A DNA stretch of 64,000 nt from Lachnospiraceae bacterium UBA3316 (lineage in GTDB: Bacteria; Bacillota; Clostridia; Lachnospirales; Lachnospiraceae). Position numbers and translations under genes: made by a program. The DNA lies in contig DESK01000059.1 in the NCBI GenBank assembly GCA_002361955.1, forward strand, positions 1 to 64,000, given 5' to 3'. Under the pieces are notes generated by a model. It was not told where the DNA came from, made no database searches, and saw only the letters and a list, made by a program, of their open reading frames with translations. Below are positions 32,926-42,169 of this stretch, piece after piece. Each line of letters begins with the position of its first letter. Position 1 is the stretch's first letter.

Positions 32926-35868
32926 TTAGTCCTGCGCGGTATTATCCGTACCTACGATGGTTGCGCTTCCTGTGATCAGGCTCTTCTCATCCTCCAGGCC
33001 GAAACGGTATTTTATAATATCGCGTGCCACCAGGGCAGCGTTTTTGGATGTGTAACCGTTTGTGATACGCACGGCCATGGCAATCTCCGGCTGATCATAG
33101 GGAGCATAACCGATGAACAGCGCATGGTTTGCTTTATCGTTTCTCTGCTGGGCAGTACCTGTTTTTCCTGCCATTTCAAACTTATATTTGGTTCTCATCT
33201 CTTTCAGGGCCGCACTATTATTTGCCATGGCATTCATGCCCTGATGGATCGTATCCCACAGCTCCTGGGGTATATCCACCCGGCTGTGTACCACCGGTTC
33301 CGGCTCATCCTGGGGCACTCCTGAGGAATCTGTCACCTTCTGCAGAAGGGTCAGGTCATAGCAAGTTCCGCTGTTTGCGAGGGTTGCCACATACCGGGCC
33401 AGCTGGGAGGTCGTGTAGGCATGATCCGACTGTCCCATAGCAGAACGGGCCGGGTCAGCTGTCGCCATATGGGGAGCTATCTCATCAATCTCAAGCCCCG
33501 ATTTCGCGTCCAGGCCATACATTTTTGCATACTTCAGCAGCCTTTCCATTCCGTAGGAATCGCTGTAGCTGTCCTCGTCGCTGCTCTTCTTTCCCAGAAG
33601 GTAGCCTACCGTATTGAAGTAGTAGTTACAGGATTCCTTGATCGCGTCCGCCATCATAAGCGGTCCGTGGGCGCCTCCGCTCTTTGGGCTGTAGATCCAG
33701 CAGTTGATCGGGCGCGAATCGTCCAAAAGATCAAACTGTCCCGTACAGTTGACCGTATCATACAGACCGATGACTCCCTCTGAATACCCGGCGGTAGCGG
33801 ATACCAGCTTGAAGGTAGAACCGGGCGCCGTCTGCTCCTGTGTCGCCTTGTTGTAAAAGGGGCTGGACAGATCGGTATTCAGCTTATTATAGTAATCAGA
33901 ATCCATGTCGTTTGCCAGGCGGTTGTTATCGTATCCGGGATAAGTGACGCAGGCAAGGACGTCGCCGGAGTCGGGATCCGCGATCACCACGGAACCTGTA
34001 CAGGGCTCCAGAGCCAGCTGCCCCGGCGTCAGCTCCAAATTCAGGATCTTAGACCGGATAAAATCGTAAGCGCCCATAGCCCCGGAAGCCAAAAGCCCGT
34101 AATCCTCATCATCCTGTTCCAGAATCCCCTGGTCATAGAGGAGCAGGCACACATCCGCGCCGCTTAAGCTTCCCTCCATAATCATGTATTTGTAAATCTT
34201 ACGGCTGAAGGTTTCATCCTCCGACAGCTTTTCCTCCACGAAATCAGCCAGGGCCCTGTTGACCTCCGCCGTGTCCAGATAATCGGTCTCAATCTTAAGC
34301 TTCGTCACATCCAGCCATCCCTGGGCGATGGCATAGTCGAGATACTCCTGCATACTGATGGACTCATCCGTAGTCCACGCCTTGTAGGTGGCATCATTCT
34401 TATCAATTTTGTCCGCGTCCAGAATTCCGGTGGCGTCCGTCAGCAGGTCATTGACAATATAGGACATATAAACCTGCCACTGCTCATCCTCCATCGCTTC
34501 ATCGTAGGAGTTGTAGGGCCGGGGGTTTTCCGTGGTGAGCTGATTTCTCAATTCCGCAAAGACACTCTCCTGCTTGGAAAGAAACGCCTGGTATACCCGT
34601 TTTTCATTGTCCGTGGCGTCGTCGGAAGCCAGATGGCGCGCGTCCAGCACATTATTTTCAAACAGCGCATAGTAGGCATCATAGACGGGAATACGGATCT
34701 CGTCACTGGAGTTTGCCCACTCTGCGTTAAACTCCCTCTCATCAATCATGTTGGCATACACGATACCTGCGATATACTGCTCCAAAATCTTGTAGGCGGC
34801 AATCTGAAGATCCGCGTCGATCGTAAGATAGATATCGTTTCCGGCCTGGGGAGCCACCTCCGCATCCTTCATCAAAATCTTTCCCAGGTTATCTACGTAC
34901 ACCGTCTCAGAGCCATCCACACCCTGAAGCTGGAACTCAAAGGATTTTTCAAGCCCTGCCTTTCCCACGATGTCCGTGGAGCTGTAAACCTCATTGTCCT
35001 CGTTATACTCCTCCAGCTCCTCCATGGAAATCTGGCCGGTATAACCGATCAGCGGCGCAAAATAAAGGCTTTCATTGTAGACGCGCAGGGAATCCTCCAC
35101 CACATCGACGCCCTCATAAACGTCCTTATTTTCCATGATCACAGCCATGGTCTCCTCGTTAATATCCTTGGCAATGGTGGTGGCCATATATTTCTGGTAG
35201 CTGTTGGCGGCTACCTTGCTCCTCATGATCGCAAGCTTCAGAACCGTCTCCTTGTCCATCTGCTCCCGGAGGGGAAGCCCTGCCTGAAGAAGCTGTTCGT
35301 CCGTGTAGTCGGGATCCAGGATTCCGTACATCTTCTGGCCGCACATATCCTCAATCATCTGATCGGCTGTGGCTTCCGCCTGCTCATCCGTCATATCTTC
35401 GATATAGGCCTCACCGTAAATATCAGCCTTGAAACGCTGCAGGCTGACGCCCTCCCTGGTAAACTCATATTCCTGGTTTTTGTTGAGTTGGATACCGAAA
35501 TCCATCAGGATGCTGTTTCCGTTGTCCTCGATCACCCGCAGCAGCCCGTACATACTGCTGTTCAGCGCAAGATTTTTCTCACGCATACTGGAATATGTGC
35601 CGCTGTCCTCAAAGGTAACGGAGTACGCCAGCTTATTGTAAGCAAGGGGATAGCCGTTCCTGTCAAAGATCTCGCCCCTTGTGCTCTTTATGGTCTTTTC
35701 CTTTTTGATCTGCATGGTAAAATCTGTCAGGTAGCTCTCCCCGTTTACGATCTGTAGGTTAAAAAGCTGTTGTATGAGCACAAAGGCAAGAACGCCGAAA
35801 ACGATCACCAAAACCGCTCCTCTTGACTCTCCCGCCTTTGTAAGTTTCTCTTTTAAAAATCTAAACAA
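32926..35868 (-). CDS. mrdA: Penicillin-binding protein 2, elongation transpeptidase
   Basis: Class B transpeptidase that crosslinks new peptidoglycan with RodA. An N-terminal membrane segment lies at about 18-40, then a dimerisation region and transpeptidase domain with STFK near residue 684, SCN near 746 and KTG near 901. At 980 residues it is far longer than the roughly 650-700 of most PBP2. The extra length is an acidic region between the pedestal and catalytic domains (about 375-640), which I infer folds as an added segment. The gene lies between mreD and minC. Confidence 0.94.
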   Translation of the reverse strand: MFRFLKEKLTKAGESRGAVLVIVFGVLAFVLIQQLFNLQIVNGESYLTDFTMQIKKEKTIKSTRGEIFDRNGYPLAYNKLAYSVTFEDSGTYSSMREKNLALNSSMYGLLRVIEDNGNSILMDFGIQLNKNQEYEFTREGVSLQRFKADIYGEAYIEDMTDEQAEATADQMIEDMCGQKMYGILDPDYTDEQLLQAGLPLREQMDKETVLKLAIMRSKVAANSYQKYMATTIAKDINEETMAVIMENKDVYEGVDVVEDSLRVYNESLYFAPLIGYTGQISMEELEEYNEDNEVYSSTDIVGKAGLEKSFEFQLQGVDGSETVYVDNLGKILMKDAEVAPQAGNDIYLTIDADLQIAAYKILEQYIAGIVYANMIDEREFNAEWANSSDEIRIPVYDAYYALFENNVLDARHLASDDATDNEKRVYQAFLSKQESVFAELRNQLTTENPRPYNSYDEAMEDEQWQVYMSYIVNDLLTDATGILDADKIDKNDATYKAWTTDESISMQEYLDYAIAQGWLDVTKLKIETDYLDTAEVNRALADFVEEKLSEDETFSRKIYKYMIMEGSLSGADVCLLLYDQGILEQDDEDYGLLASGAMGAYDFIRSKILNLELTPGQLALEPCTGSVVIADPDSGDVLACVTYPGYDNNRLANDMDSDYYNKLNTDLSSPFYNKATQEQTAPGSTFKLVSATAGYSEGVIGLYDTVNCTGQFDLLDDSRPINCWIYSPKSGGAHGPLMMADAIKESCNYYFNTVGYLLGKKSSDEDSYSDSYGMERLLKYAKMYGLDAKSGLEIDEIAPHMATADPARSAMGQSDHAYTTSQLARYVATLANSGTCYDLTLLQKVTDSSGVPQDEPEPVVHSRVDIPQELWDTIHQGMNAMANNSAALKEMRTKYKFEMAGKTGTAQQRNDKANHALFIGYAPYDQPEIAMAVRITNGYTSKNAALVARDIIKYRFGLEDEKSLITGSATIVGTDNTAQD

Positions 35869-36379
35869 AACTATCTACACTCCTTTGTTCTGCTTTCTCC
35901 AATTTACGGTTCAACGCCAGTAACAGCCGATAACAAAGCATGGTTAAGATCGCCGTATAAATGACCTCCGGTATGATGATGCGCCCCAGATAGAAGAAAA
36001 AGTCTGTCCTTCCCCTCAAAAGGAAGCGGAAAACATATACCAGAATATTGAGCGCCAGGTCACTGCCGCAAACAAGCAGGATCGGCATCTTGATATCGTC
36101 GTCATAGAAGATCCTGCAGCAAAACCCATTCACAAACCCTACGTACGTATATAAGAGGGTATAGAACCCCAGTCCGCTTGAAAAGAAAATGTCTGTTAAA
36201 ATGCCTCCCAAAAAGCCCACAAACATTCCCTCCCGTTTCCCCCGCATCAGAGCGAAGGATACTGTGATCACAAGCAGCAAATTCGGGGATATGGAAGCCA
36301 CAGCTATGGCCTGGAGGACGGTACACTGCAAAAGAAATGACAGCAATACCAGGAAAATCATCACAATTCTTCTTTTCAA
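35861..36379 (-). CDS. mreD: Rod shape-determining protein MreD
   Basis: Integral membrane protein of the elongasome, 172 residues with about five hydrophobic segments. The text FALMRGKREGMFVGFLGGIL then TDIFFSSGLGFYTLLYTYV is typical of MreD. It overlaps mrdA by eight bases and follows mreC by two bases, consistent with one operon. Confidence 0.92.
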   Translation of the reverse strand: MKRRIVMIFLVLLSFLLQCTVLQAIAVASISPNLLLVITVSFALMRGKREGMFVGFLGGILTDIFFSSGLGFYTLLYTYVGFVNGFCCRIFYDDDIKMPILLVCGSDLALNILVYVFRFLLRGRTDFFFYLGRIIIPEVIYTAILTMLCYRLLLALNRKLEKAEQRSVDSFV

Positions 36380-36381
36380 TG

Positions 36382-37332
36382 CTATTCCTCCTCTGTCCCG
36401 CTCTCTGTCTCCGTCTCACTCTGGGATGTATCAGCCGTTACACTGTTCTCTGTGTCAGACTGGGCATCTAAAGATTCTTTTGCCGCATCAATCTCCTTAA
36501 GCTGCTTGATCACGAGAACCTCATGGAGATGACGGAAATCAACCACCGGGGTGATCGTTCCGGACTTTGTAAGATTGTTGGAATCCATCCCCACCTCGCT
36601 GATATAGCCAATCAGAATTCCCGGCAGAAAACGGTCACTCACATCGGAAGTCACGACCTTATCTCCTACCGTGACCTTGTCATTGGTATCCGTAAGCTTC
36701 ACCAGCCGGATCTTTCCCTCGTCGATCAGACGGAGATCTCCCGCAATGATACAGTTGTCCGAGGTAGATGTAACCGTGGCGCTCACATTGCTGTAATCAT
36801 CGATAATCGAACGGACGGTAGCCCAGTTCGGCCCTGTCTCCGTAACGATGCCCACCAGCCCGCCTTCCGTGATCACATTCTGGTCCACCTGTATGCCGTT
36901 CGCAGAACCCTTGTCAATGGTAAACACATTGAACCAGTTTCCCGCGTCCTTGGCTATGATCCTGGCTCCAATCTTTTCATAATCCTCATACTGCTTATCC
37001 AGCTCATAGAGGGAGCGAAGCCTGTTCAGCTCCTCCTTATCCTGAAGAAGCTGGTTGTTCTCAGCCGTCAGGGTGTCCACCTTCTCCTTCAGCTCCTCGT
37101 TTTCGGCTACCAGGTCCGTGGAGTTCTGAAGATAGGCTCCCCTTTCAGTAATCCAGTCCCCCACCTGGTTCAGCCCGTTCTGGACGGGAGTAATCACATA
37201 TCCCGCCACATATCCCACAGGGCCGGAAGCCATGTCCGTCACGAACGTCAGCACAATGAGAATCAGGCAGAGCACTGTGATCACAATCAGAATATATTTG
37301 CTTTTTAATGAATCATTAAACTTCTTCTTCAT
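36382..37332 (-). CDS. mreC: Rod shape-determining protein MreC
   Basis: Bitopic elongasome protein. An N-terminal membrane segment lies at about 13-35, a coiled coil at about 70-110 (VAENEELKEKVDTLTAENNQ), then the beta domain with VTETGPNWATVRSIIDDYSN. The C-terminal tail (about 275-316) is acidic, Ser/Thr/Glu-rich and probably disordered. Length 316. It lies between mreB and mreD. Confidence 0.95.
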   Translation of the reverse strand: MKKKFNDSLKSKYILIVITVLCLILIVLTFVTDMASGPVGYVAGYVITPVQNGLNQVGDWITERGAYLQNSTDLVAENEELKEKVDTLTAENNQLLQDKEELNRLRSLYELDKQYEDYEKIGARIIAKDAGNWFNVFTIDKGSANGIQVDQNVITEGGLVGIVTETGPNWATVRSIIDDYSNVSATVTSTSDNCIIAGDLRLIDEGKIRLVKLTDTNDKVTVGDKVVTSDVSDRFLPGILIGYISEVGMDSNNLTKSGTITPVVDFRHLHEVLVIKQLKEIDAAKESLDAQSDTENSVTADTSQSETETESGTEEE

Positions 37333-37413
37333 GAAATTTCCTCTTTATGATTGATTCCCGCAAGCAATGAGCCAAGTGCCGCGCTTGCAGCGGGATATTT
37401 GACTTTAAAGCCC

Positions 37414-38421
37414 TTACAGGTCTTTCACTGAAAATGTAAGCTTCCGAAGCTCAGGGTCGTTCATGATCCTGACAAGCCCCCGGACGGTGGACGCCTCAGG
37501 CTCCGGCACGTTGTAAGTCGTCACTCCCAGATGCTGCCCCACATACTCGGCGCAGTTAGGGATCTGCGACAGGCCGCCGGTAAGATACACGCCGTTTTTG
37601 TAAATGTCAGAGGCCAGCTGGGGCGGCGTCCGCTCCAGTGTCGTCTTTACATTCTCCGCGATCTCCAGTAGCGAACCGGCCACAGCGTCGTTCACATCCT
37701 CGGAGGAGACAAGCACCGATACAGGAAGCCCCGTCACCGCGTGAATACCGCACACCTTCATCTGCCTGCTGACGCCCCGCAGCATATAGGCAAGGTTGTT
37801 CTTCAAAAGCTCAGCTGACCGGTGCCCGATATTCAGATCATAACGCCTCCTGACGATCGTGACAATGTCCTCGTCCAATCGGAAGCCGCCAATGCCCAGC
37901 CTCTTCCCGACAATAATCTTTCCCTCAGAGATCACGCCAATATCCGTTGTGGAGGCACCCATATTCACCACCATATTTCCCATAGGATGGAGAATAGGCA
38001 TGCCAAGCCCCGCCGCGTCAGCCAGCCCGTTTTCAATGAGCGCCACCCGCTTTGCCCGTATGCTGCCTGTCAGCAGCTGGCCGAAAGCCATGCGCTCCAG
38101 CTCGCTGATTCCCACCGGCACGGTAATAATAATATCCGGATGCTTCGCCAGCAGGTTCGTGTATCGTTTCAAAAGCTGTGTCAGCACAATCTCAAGGTTC
38201 TTTACATCCGCAATCGTTCCGTGCTGCATAGGACTTCCCGCTTCCACATTTGCCGGTGCTTTCTCATAAATTTCAAAGGCCTTGCTCCCGACAGCGATCA
38301 CCTTTGCCTGGTTGCGGATAGCAATCATATTTTTTTCACATACATATTTTTTTTCATTTTTATCGCAGATCTTGATCGTATCTGTCCCCAGATCTACTCC
38401 GCAGATTTTTCGAAAAAGCAT
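37414..38421 (-). CDS. mreB: Rod shape-determining actin MreB
   Basis: Bacterial actin that guides cell-wall synthesis. The phosphate motifs GVDLGTDTIKI at the N terminus and VNMGASTTDIGVISEGK in the middle, and the adenosine motif VYLTGGLSQIP near the end, are present. At 335 residues it is the usual size. The N-terminal phosphate loop reads GTDTIK where many MreB have GTANT, so this may be a divergent paralogue. It is followed after a short gap with a weak hairpin (37348-37386) by mreC. Confidence 0.92.
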   Translation of the reverse strand: MLFRKICGVDLGTDTIKICDKNEKKYVCEKNMIAIRNQAKVIAVGSKAFEIYEKAPANVEAGSPMQHGTIADVKNLEIVLTQLLKRYTNLLAKHPDIIITVPVGISELERMAFGQLLTGSIRAKRVALIENGLADAAGLGMPILHPMGNMVVNMGASTTDIGVISEGKIIVGKRLGIGGFRLDEDIVTIVRRRYDLNIGHRSAELLKNNLAYMLRGVSRQMKVCGIHAVTGLPVSVLVSSEDVNDAVAGSLLEIAENVKTTLERTPPQLASDIYKNGVYLTGGLSQIPNCAEYVGQHLGVTTYNVPEPEASTVRGLVRIMNDPELRKLTFSVKDL

Positions 38422-38436
38422 AGCTATCCCTCTTAT

Positions 38437-39138
38437 TCACTCTTCCAGAAGGCAGCTCTCCCGGAAGCTCATGTATTTTCTGTCTCCGATAATGATATGA
38501 TCCAGCAATTCTATGCCGAGAAGATGTCCCGCCTCCTGAACCCTTCTGGTAAAGGCGATATCATCCCTGCTGGGAGCCGGATCCCCGCTGGGATGGTTAT
38601 GAACCAGCACAACAAAGACTGCATGATAATGCAGCGCCTGCAGAAAGATTTCTCTGGGAGAGATCATGGAAGCATTTGCTGTCCCCTTGGAGATGATCTG
38701 TTCTCCCAAAAGCCTGTTCTTCGTATTCAGCATCATAAGTATCATCTGTTCCTGGTCGCTGTGCCGAAAATCTTCCATAAAATATGCCGCGATGGTGGAC
38801 GGCTTATGAAAATGCAGCGTCTCCCCTGCCCGTTTCTTGGCAAGCCTTCTGGAAAGCTCCAGAATACACTGAATCTGCATGGCTTTGACCTTGCCCACGC
38901 CGCGGATCCCCATCAGATCAGGAATCGTCAGCCGATGAAGGCCGAGGATCCCCTCCTCACCGCAGGCAGCAGCCAAAATATTTTTCGACAGCTCAATCAC
39001 TGTCATCCCTCTTGCCCCCGTCCGCAGGATAACGCTCAAAAGCTCCGCGTCGCTGAGGGCTGATGAACCCAAGGCCATGCACTTTTCATAAGGTCTCTCC
39101 TCGTCGGATAGTTCCTTCATTGTCAATTTTTCATTCAT
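38437..39138 (-). CDS. radC: RadC-type JAB/MPN domain protein
   Basis: RadC-family protein, 233 residues, with a helix-hairpin-helix-like N-terminal half (LMGIRGVGKVKAMQIQCILE) and a JAB metalloprotease-like C-terminal domain with the motif HNHPSGDPAPSRDD. The old DNA-repair name is doubtful; the biochemical function is unknown. It lies just upstream of mreB, a position conserved in many Bacillota. Confidence 0.93.
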   Translation of the reverse strand: MNEKLTMKELSDEERPYEKCMALGSSALSDAELLSVILRTGARGMTVIELSKNILAAACGEEGILGLHRLTIPDLMGIRGVGKVKAMQIQCILELSRRLAKKRAGETLHFHKPSTIAAYFMEDFRHSDQEQMILMMLNTKNRLLGEQIISKGTANASMISPREIFLQALHYHAVFVVLVHNHPSGDPAPSRDDIAFTRRVQEAGHLLGIELLDHIIIGDRKYMSFRESCLLEE

Positions 39139-39200
39139 ACTGTATACTGCATGGCTCTCTCCCGACAGAAAACATGGTAATACATTATGAATCCCGTTAT

Positions 39201-39228
39201 ATTATAAACATGGTTCATTTTAGCACAA
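39201..39228 (-). promoter_or_regulatory. Promoter candidate for radC and the mre block
   Basis: Minus strand TTGTGC and TATAAT are separated by 16 bases, about 63 bases upstream of radC. The gap of 151 bases to the next gene carries no gene. Confidence 0.5.
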
Positions 39229-39289
39229 AAGAGGGATAATGTATACCGTCGGAATCCTTAAATTTTTGTGACCGAAAAAAAATGTCCCT

Positions 39290-40891
39290 TTAACGCGGGC
39301 CGCCCCAGGGGGCATACAGCCGAATGATACTTTCCGCCACGCGGAGGCCGTCCATGGCGGCGGAGGTAATTCCCCCCGCGTACCCGGCCCCCTCCCCGCA
39401 GGGATACAGGCCGGCTATGGAGCTTTCGCATTCCTCATTCCTTGGAATCTTTACGGGGGAAGAGGTGCGGCTTTCCACTCCTGCCAGAAGGGCGTCCCCT
39501 CGGTCAAAGCCTTTGATCAGTCGGCCGCAGCCCGTGATTCCCTCCCGCAGGGACTCGTAAAGTTCCGCCGGAAAGCAGGGCTTCAAATCCCCAAGGGCGT
39601 ACCTTCCCCGGACAGCCGGTTCTACCTCCCCCAGGCTTCTGCTTGGCACCCCCCGGCAGAAATCCCCCAGAAGCTGCACGGGAACGCGTCCCTCCCCGGC
39701 CCGGTAAGCAGCCTCCTCGAGATGCCTCTGAAATCTCATGCCGGCCAGGGCATCCCCGCTTCCGTAATCTGCAGGGCTTACCGTCACTACCATGGCGCTG
39801 TTGGCATTCTTTCCGTCCCTGGCGTGATAGCTCATGCCGTTGACGGCCGTCCGCCCCGTCTCTGAAGAGGCGTCCACCACGTATCCCCCGGGACACATGC
39901 AGAAGGAGTAGACGCCCCTGCCGTTGGCAAGCTTCCTTGTCAGCTTGTAATCGGCGGCGGGCAGCTCCCTCCCCCTGGGCCTTCCATACTGGGAAAGATC
40001 AATCATAGGCTGGGGATGCTGGATGCGCACGCCTACGGCAAAGGCCTTCGCCTCCATGCGGAGGGGCTTTTCTGCCAGCATCTCAAAGGTATCTCTGGCA
40101 CTGTGGCCGATGGCCATCACCAAAACGCCGCAGTCCATCCAGGACTCCCCGTTAATCTCGATCGCCTTGACCTGCCCTTGTTCCGCGCGCAGGTCGGTCA
40201 TCCGGCTTTGAAAGCGCACCTCTCCCCCCAGGGACAGGATCTCCTCCCTGATATTTTTTACCACATCCCGCAGGATATCCGTACCGATGTGGGGCTTGTT
40301 CAGCCACAGGATCTCCTCCGGCGCTCCCGCCTTCACAAAGCTTTCCAGCACATAGCGGTTCCTTCCCGTGGCGTCCTTCACAGCCGTGTTCAGCTTTCCA
40401 TCGGAAAAAGTACCTGCGCCGCCCTCCCCGAACTGTACGTTGGAAGACGTATCCAGCATACCTGTATGCCAAAAGGCTTCCACCTTCCTCTGCCGTTCCT
40501 CCACCCGTTCTCCCCGCTCTAAAAGAATCGGGCAGTACCCGGCTCTGGCAAGAAGCAGGCCGCAAAGAAGCCCTGCGGGGCCGGTTCCCACAATCACCGG
40601 GCGGCAGGAGAGCTTCCCCTCTCCGTGGACAGGGGGACAGTAGCCCTTCTGTTCCAGCCTCTGGATATTGGAAGACCGGACACGCGTCAGGACTTTCTTC
40701 TGGTCCCTTACCTCCGCGTCGATGGAATAGACAAACATCACCTCCGGCTTTTTTCTGGCGTCAACCGATCGCCTGGCGATGCGAAAGGAGAGCAGGTGGT
40801 TCTCCTTTATTTTCAGCGCCTTTATAATTTCCCGGCGAAGCTCCTCCGGCGTATGGGATACCGGCATTTTCAACTGTCCGATACGTATCAT
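39290..40891 (-). CDS. FAD-dependent oxidoreductase (COG2509 type)
   Basis: A 533-residue flavoprotein. The dinucleotide-binding fold reads VIVGTGPAGLLCGLLLARAG near residue 100, after an N-terminal region (IRIGQLKMPVSHTPEELRRE) that is typical of COG2509 proteins. Other family segments are SNVQFGEGGAGTFSDGKLNT and the C-terminal YPCGEGAGYAGGITSAAMDG. The function is uncharacterised. I chose the ATG at 40891, with GAAGGAG upstream, over an upstream in-frame start. It lies downstream of another FAD oxidoreductase gene, perhaps in one operon. Confidence 0.9.
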   Translation of the reverse strand: MIRIGQLKMPVSHTPEELRREIIKALKIKENHLLSFRIARRSVDARKKPEVMFVYSIDAEVRDQKKVLTRVRSSNIQRLEQKGYCPPVHGEGKLSCRPVIVGTGPAGLLCGLLLARAGYCPILLERGERVEERQRKVEAFWHTGMLDTSSNVQFGEGGAGTFSDGKLNTAVKDATGRNRYVLESFVKAGAPEEILWLNKPHIGTDILRDVVKNIREEILSLGGEVRFQSRMTDLRAEQGQVKAIEINGESWMDCGVLVMAIGHSARDTFEMLAEKPLRMEAKAFAVGVRIQHPQPMIDLSQYGRPRGRELPAADYKLTRKLANGRGVYSFCMCPGGYVVDASSETGRTAVNGMSYHARDGKNANSAMVVTVSPADYGSGDALAGMRFQRHLEEAAYRAGEGRVPVQLLGDFCRGVPSRSLGEVEPAVRGRYALGDLKPCFPAELYESLREGITGCGRLIKGFDRGDALLAGVESRTSSPVKIPRNEECESSIAGLYPCGEGAGYAGGITSAAMDGLRVAESIIRLYAPWGGPR

Positions 40892-40939
40892 GCTTTGCTC
40901 CTTCCTAACCATTCTTCCGTTTCCGGCTATACCTGCCCC

Positions 40940-42169
40940 CTAAAATCCCCAGGCCCCAAGAGCGGCTGCCGCGCTGCTCCCCGCCGTATAGCCGCTGGAC
41001 CAGGCCCACTGGAGATTGTAGCCTCCGCAAATGCCGTCCACATCCAGAAGCTCTCCAGCCAGATACAGCCCCGGCATTTTCCTGGATTCCAGGGTTTCAG
41101 GAGAAACCTCCTTCTCCGGGACGCCCCCTGCGCAGACCTGCGCCATATCAAAATCCTTCGTTCCCGTGACAGTGACCGTCAGATCCTTCAAAAAGGCAGC
41201 CGCAGCGTCAGCAAAGGCCTGTCCTCTCTCCTGACAAACCTTTTTTCCTGTCAGCTTTACAAAAGCCGCGATCGTTTTCTTCTTCATAAATCCCGCGAGC
41301 AGCTCCTCCGCCCCCTGTTCCGGGCAGAGGGAACGGCGGCGGGCCAGCATTTCTACCAGTTCATCCCTGGAATACTCCGGCATCTGGTCAATATGAAGAA
41401 CCGGTCTCTTTTTTTCGCTTAAAGCAGCCGGGAGAAATCTGGACAGCTGAAAGACCACGATCCCTGACACACCGTAATCCGTCCACTGAAGTTCCCCCGT
41501 CTCCCTGCAGCAGATCCTTCCGTCAATCTCAAGGGCCAGGGCTGCCTGGGTACGTGTCCCGGAAAGCATCCGCGGCAGCGGGCCCTCTGCCTTCAGCGGA
41601 ACGAGGGCCGGATAGATGGGCGTCAGGCTGTGTCCGCAGGATAGCGCCAGTTCATAGCCGCTGCCGTCAGACCCGGTCTGGGGGGCAGCCTTCCCTCCGG
41701 CGCAGAGAATCACCTTGCTGCAGGGATAGCTCCAGGTATCGGTGCGCACCTGGAACCCTTCATCAGTCCGCAGGATCTGCCGCACGTTCTCATTATATTT
41801 CATCTTGACCTTCAGGCGGCGAAGCTCCAGAAGCAGCAGCTCAAGCACGCTTCCCGCCTGGTCGGTGTAGGGATACACATAGCCCGCCCTCTCTCTTGTC
41901 AGAAGGCCAAGCCCATGAAAGAAATCCATCGTATCCTGTACGCCAAAACGCCCCAGAACCTGCCGGACGAAGGCCTGGTCCGCTCCCCGGTAGGCTGCCT
42001 CCGCAGGCAGTGTATTCGTAAGGTTGCATCTGCCGTTTCCGGTGATCAGAAGCTTCCTGCCCGGTTTTTCCATCTTCTCAAGAACCGTCACAGACGCGCC
42101 CTGCCTGGCGGCGGCGATGGCCGCTGTCAGTCCGGACGGGCCTGCGCCGATAACGATAATCTGTGTCAT
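40940..42169 (-). CDS. NAD(P)/FAD-dependent oxidoreductase (HI0933/BaiN-like, COG2081)
   Basis: A 409-residue flavoprotein with FAD-binding IVIGAGPSGLTAAIAAARQG at the N terminus, the family motif LLITGNGRCNLTNT, and a C-terminal DVDGICGGYNLQWAWSSGYT. Related proteins include BaiN, tied to bile-acid work in gut Clostridia, but the reaction cannot be told here. It overlaps the upstream PLP-enzyme gene by four bases, so co-translation is likely. Confidence 0.9.
   Translation of the reverse strand: MTQIIVIGAGPSGLTAAIAAARQGASVTVLEKMEKPGRKLLITGNGRCNLTNTLPAEAAYRGADQAFVRQVLGRFGVQDTMDFFHGLGLLTRERAGYVYPYTDQAGSVLELLLLELRRLKVKMKYNENVRQILRTDEGFQVRTDTWSYPCSKVILCAGGKAAPQTGSDGSGYELALSCGHSLTPIYPALVPLKAEGPLPRMLSGTRTQAALALEIDGRICCRETGELQWTDYGVSGIVVFQLSRFLPAALSEKKRPVLHIDQMPEYSRDELVEMLARRRSLCPEQGAEELLAGFMKKKTIAAFVKLTGKKVCQERGQAFADAAAAFLKDLTVTVTGTKDFDMAQVCAGGVPEKEVSPETLESRKMPGLYLAGELLDVDGICGGYNLQWAWSSGYTAGSSAAAALGAWGF

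Noticed and set aside
34633..35757. 374-residue plus-strand open frame opposite mrdA
   Set aside because: Antisense to a gene with intact transpeptidase motifs; no ribosome site or domain.
37822..39063. 413-residue plus-strand open frame
   Set aside because: Antisense to mreB and radC, which have clear motifs, and it is rich in His/Arg/Gln as expected of a shadow frame.
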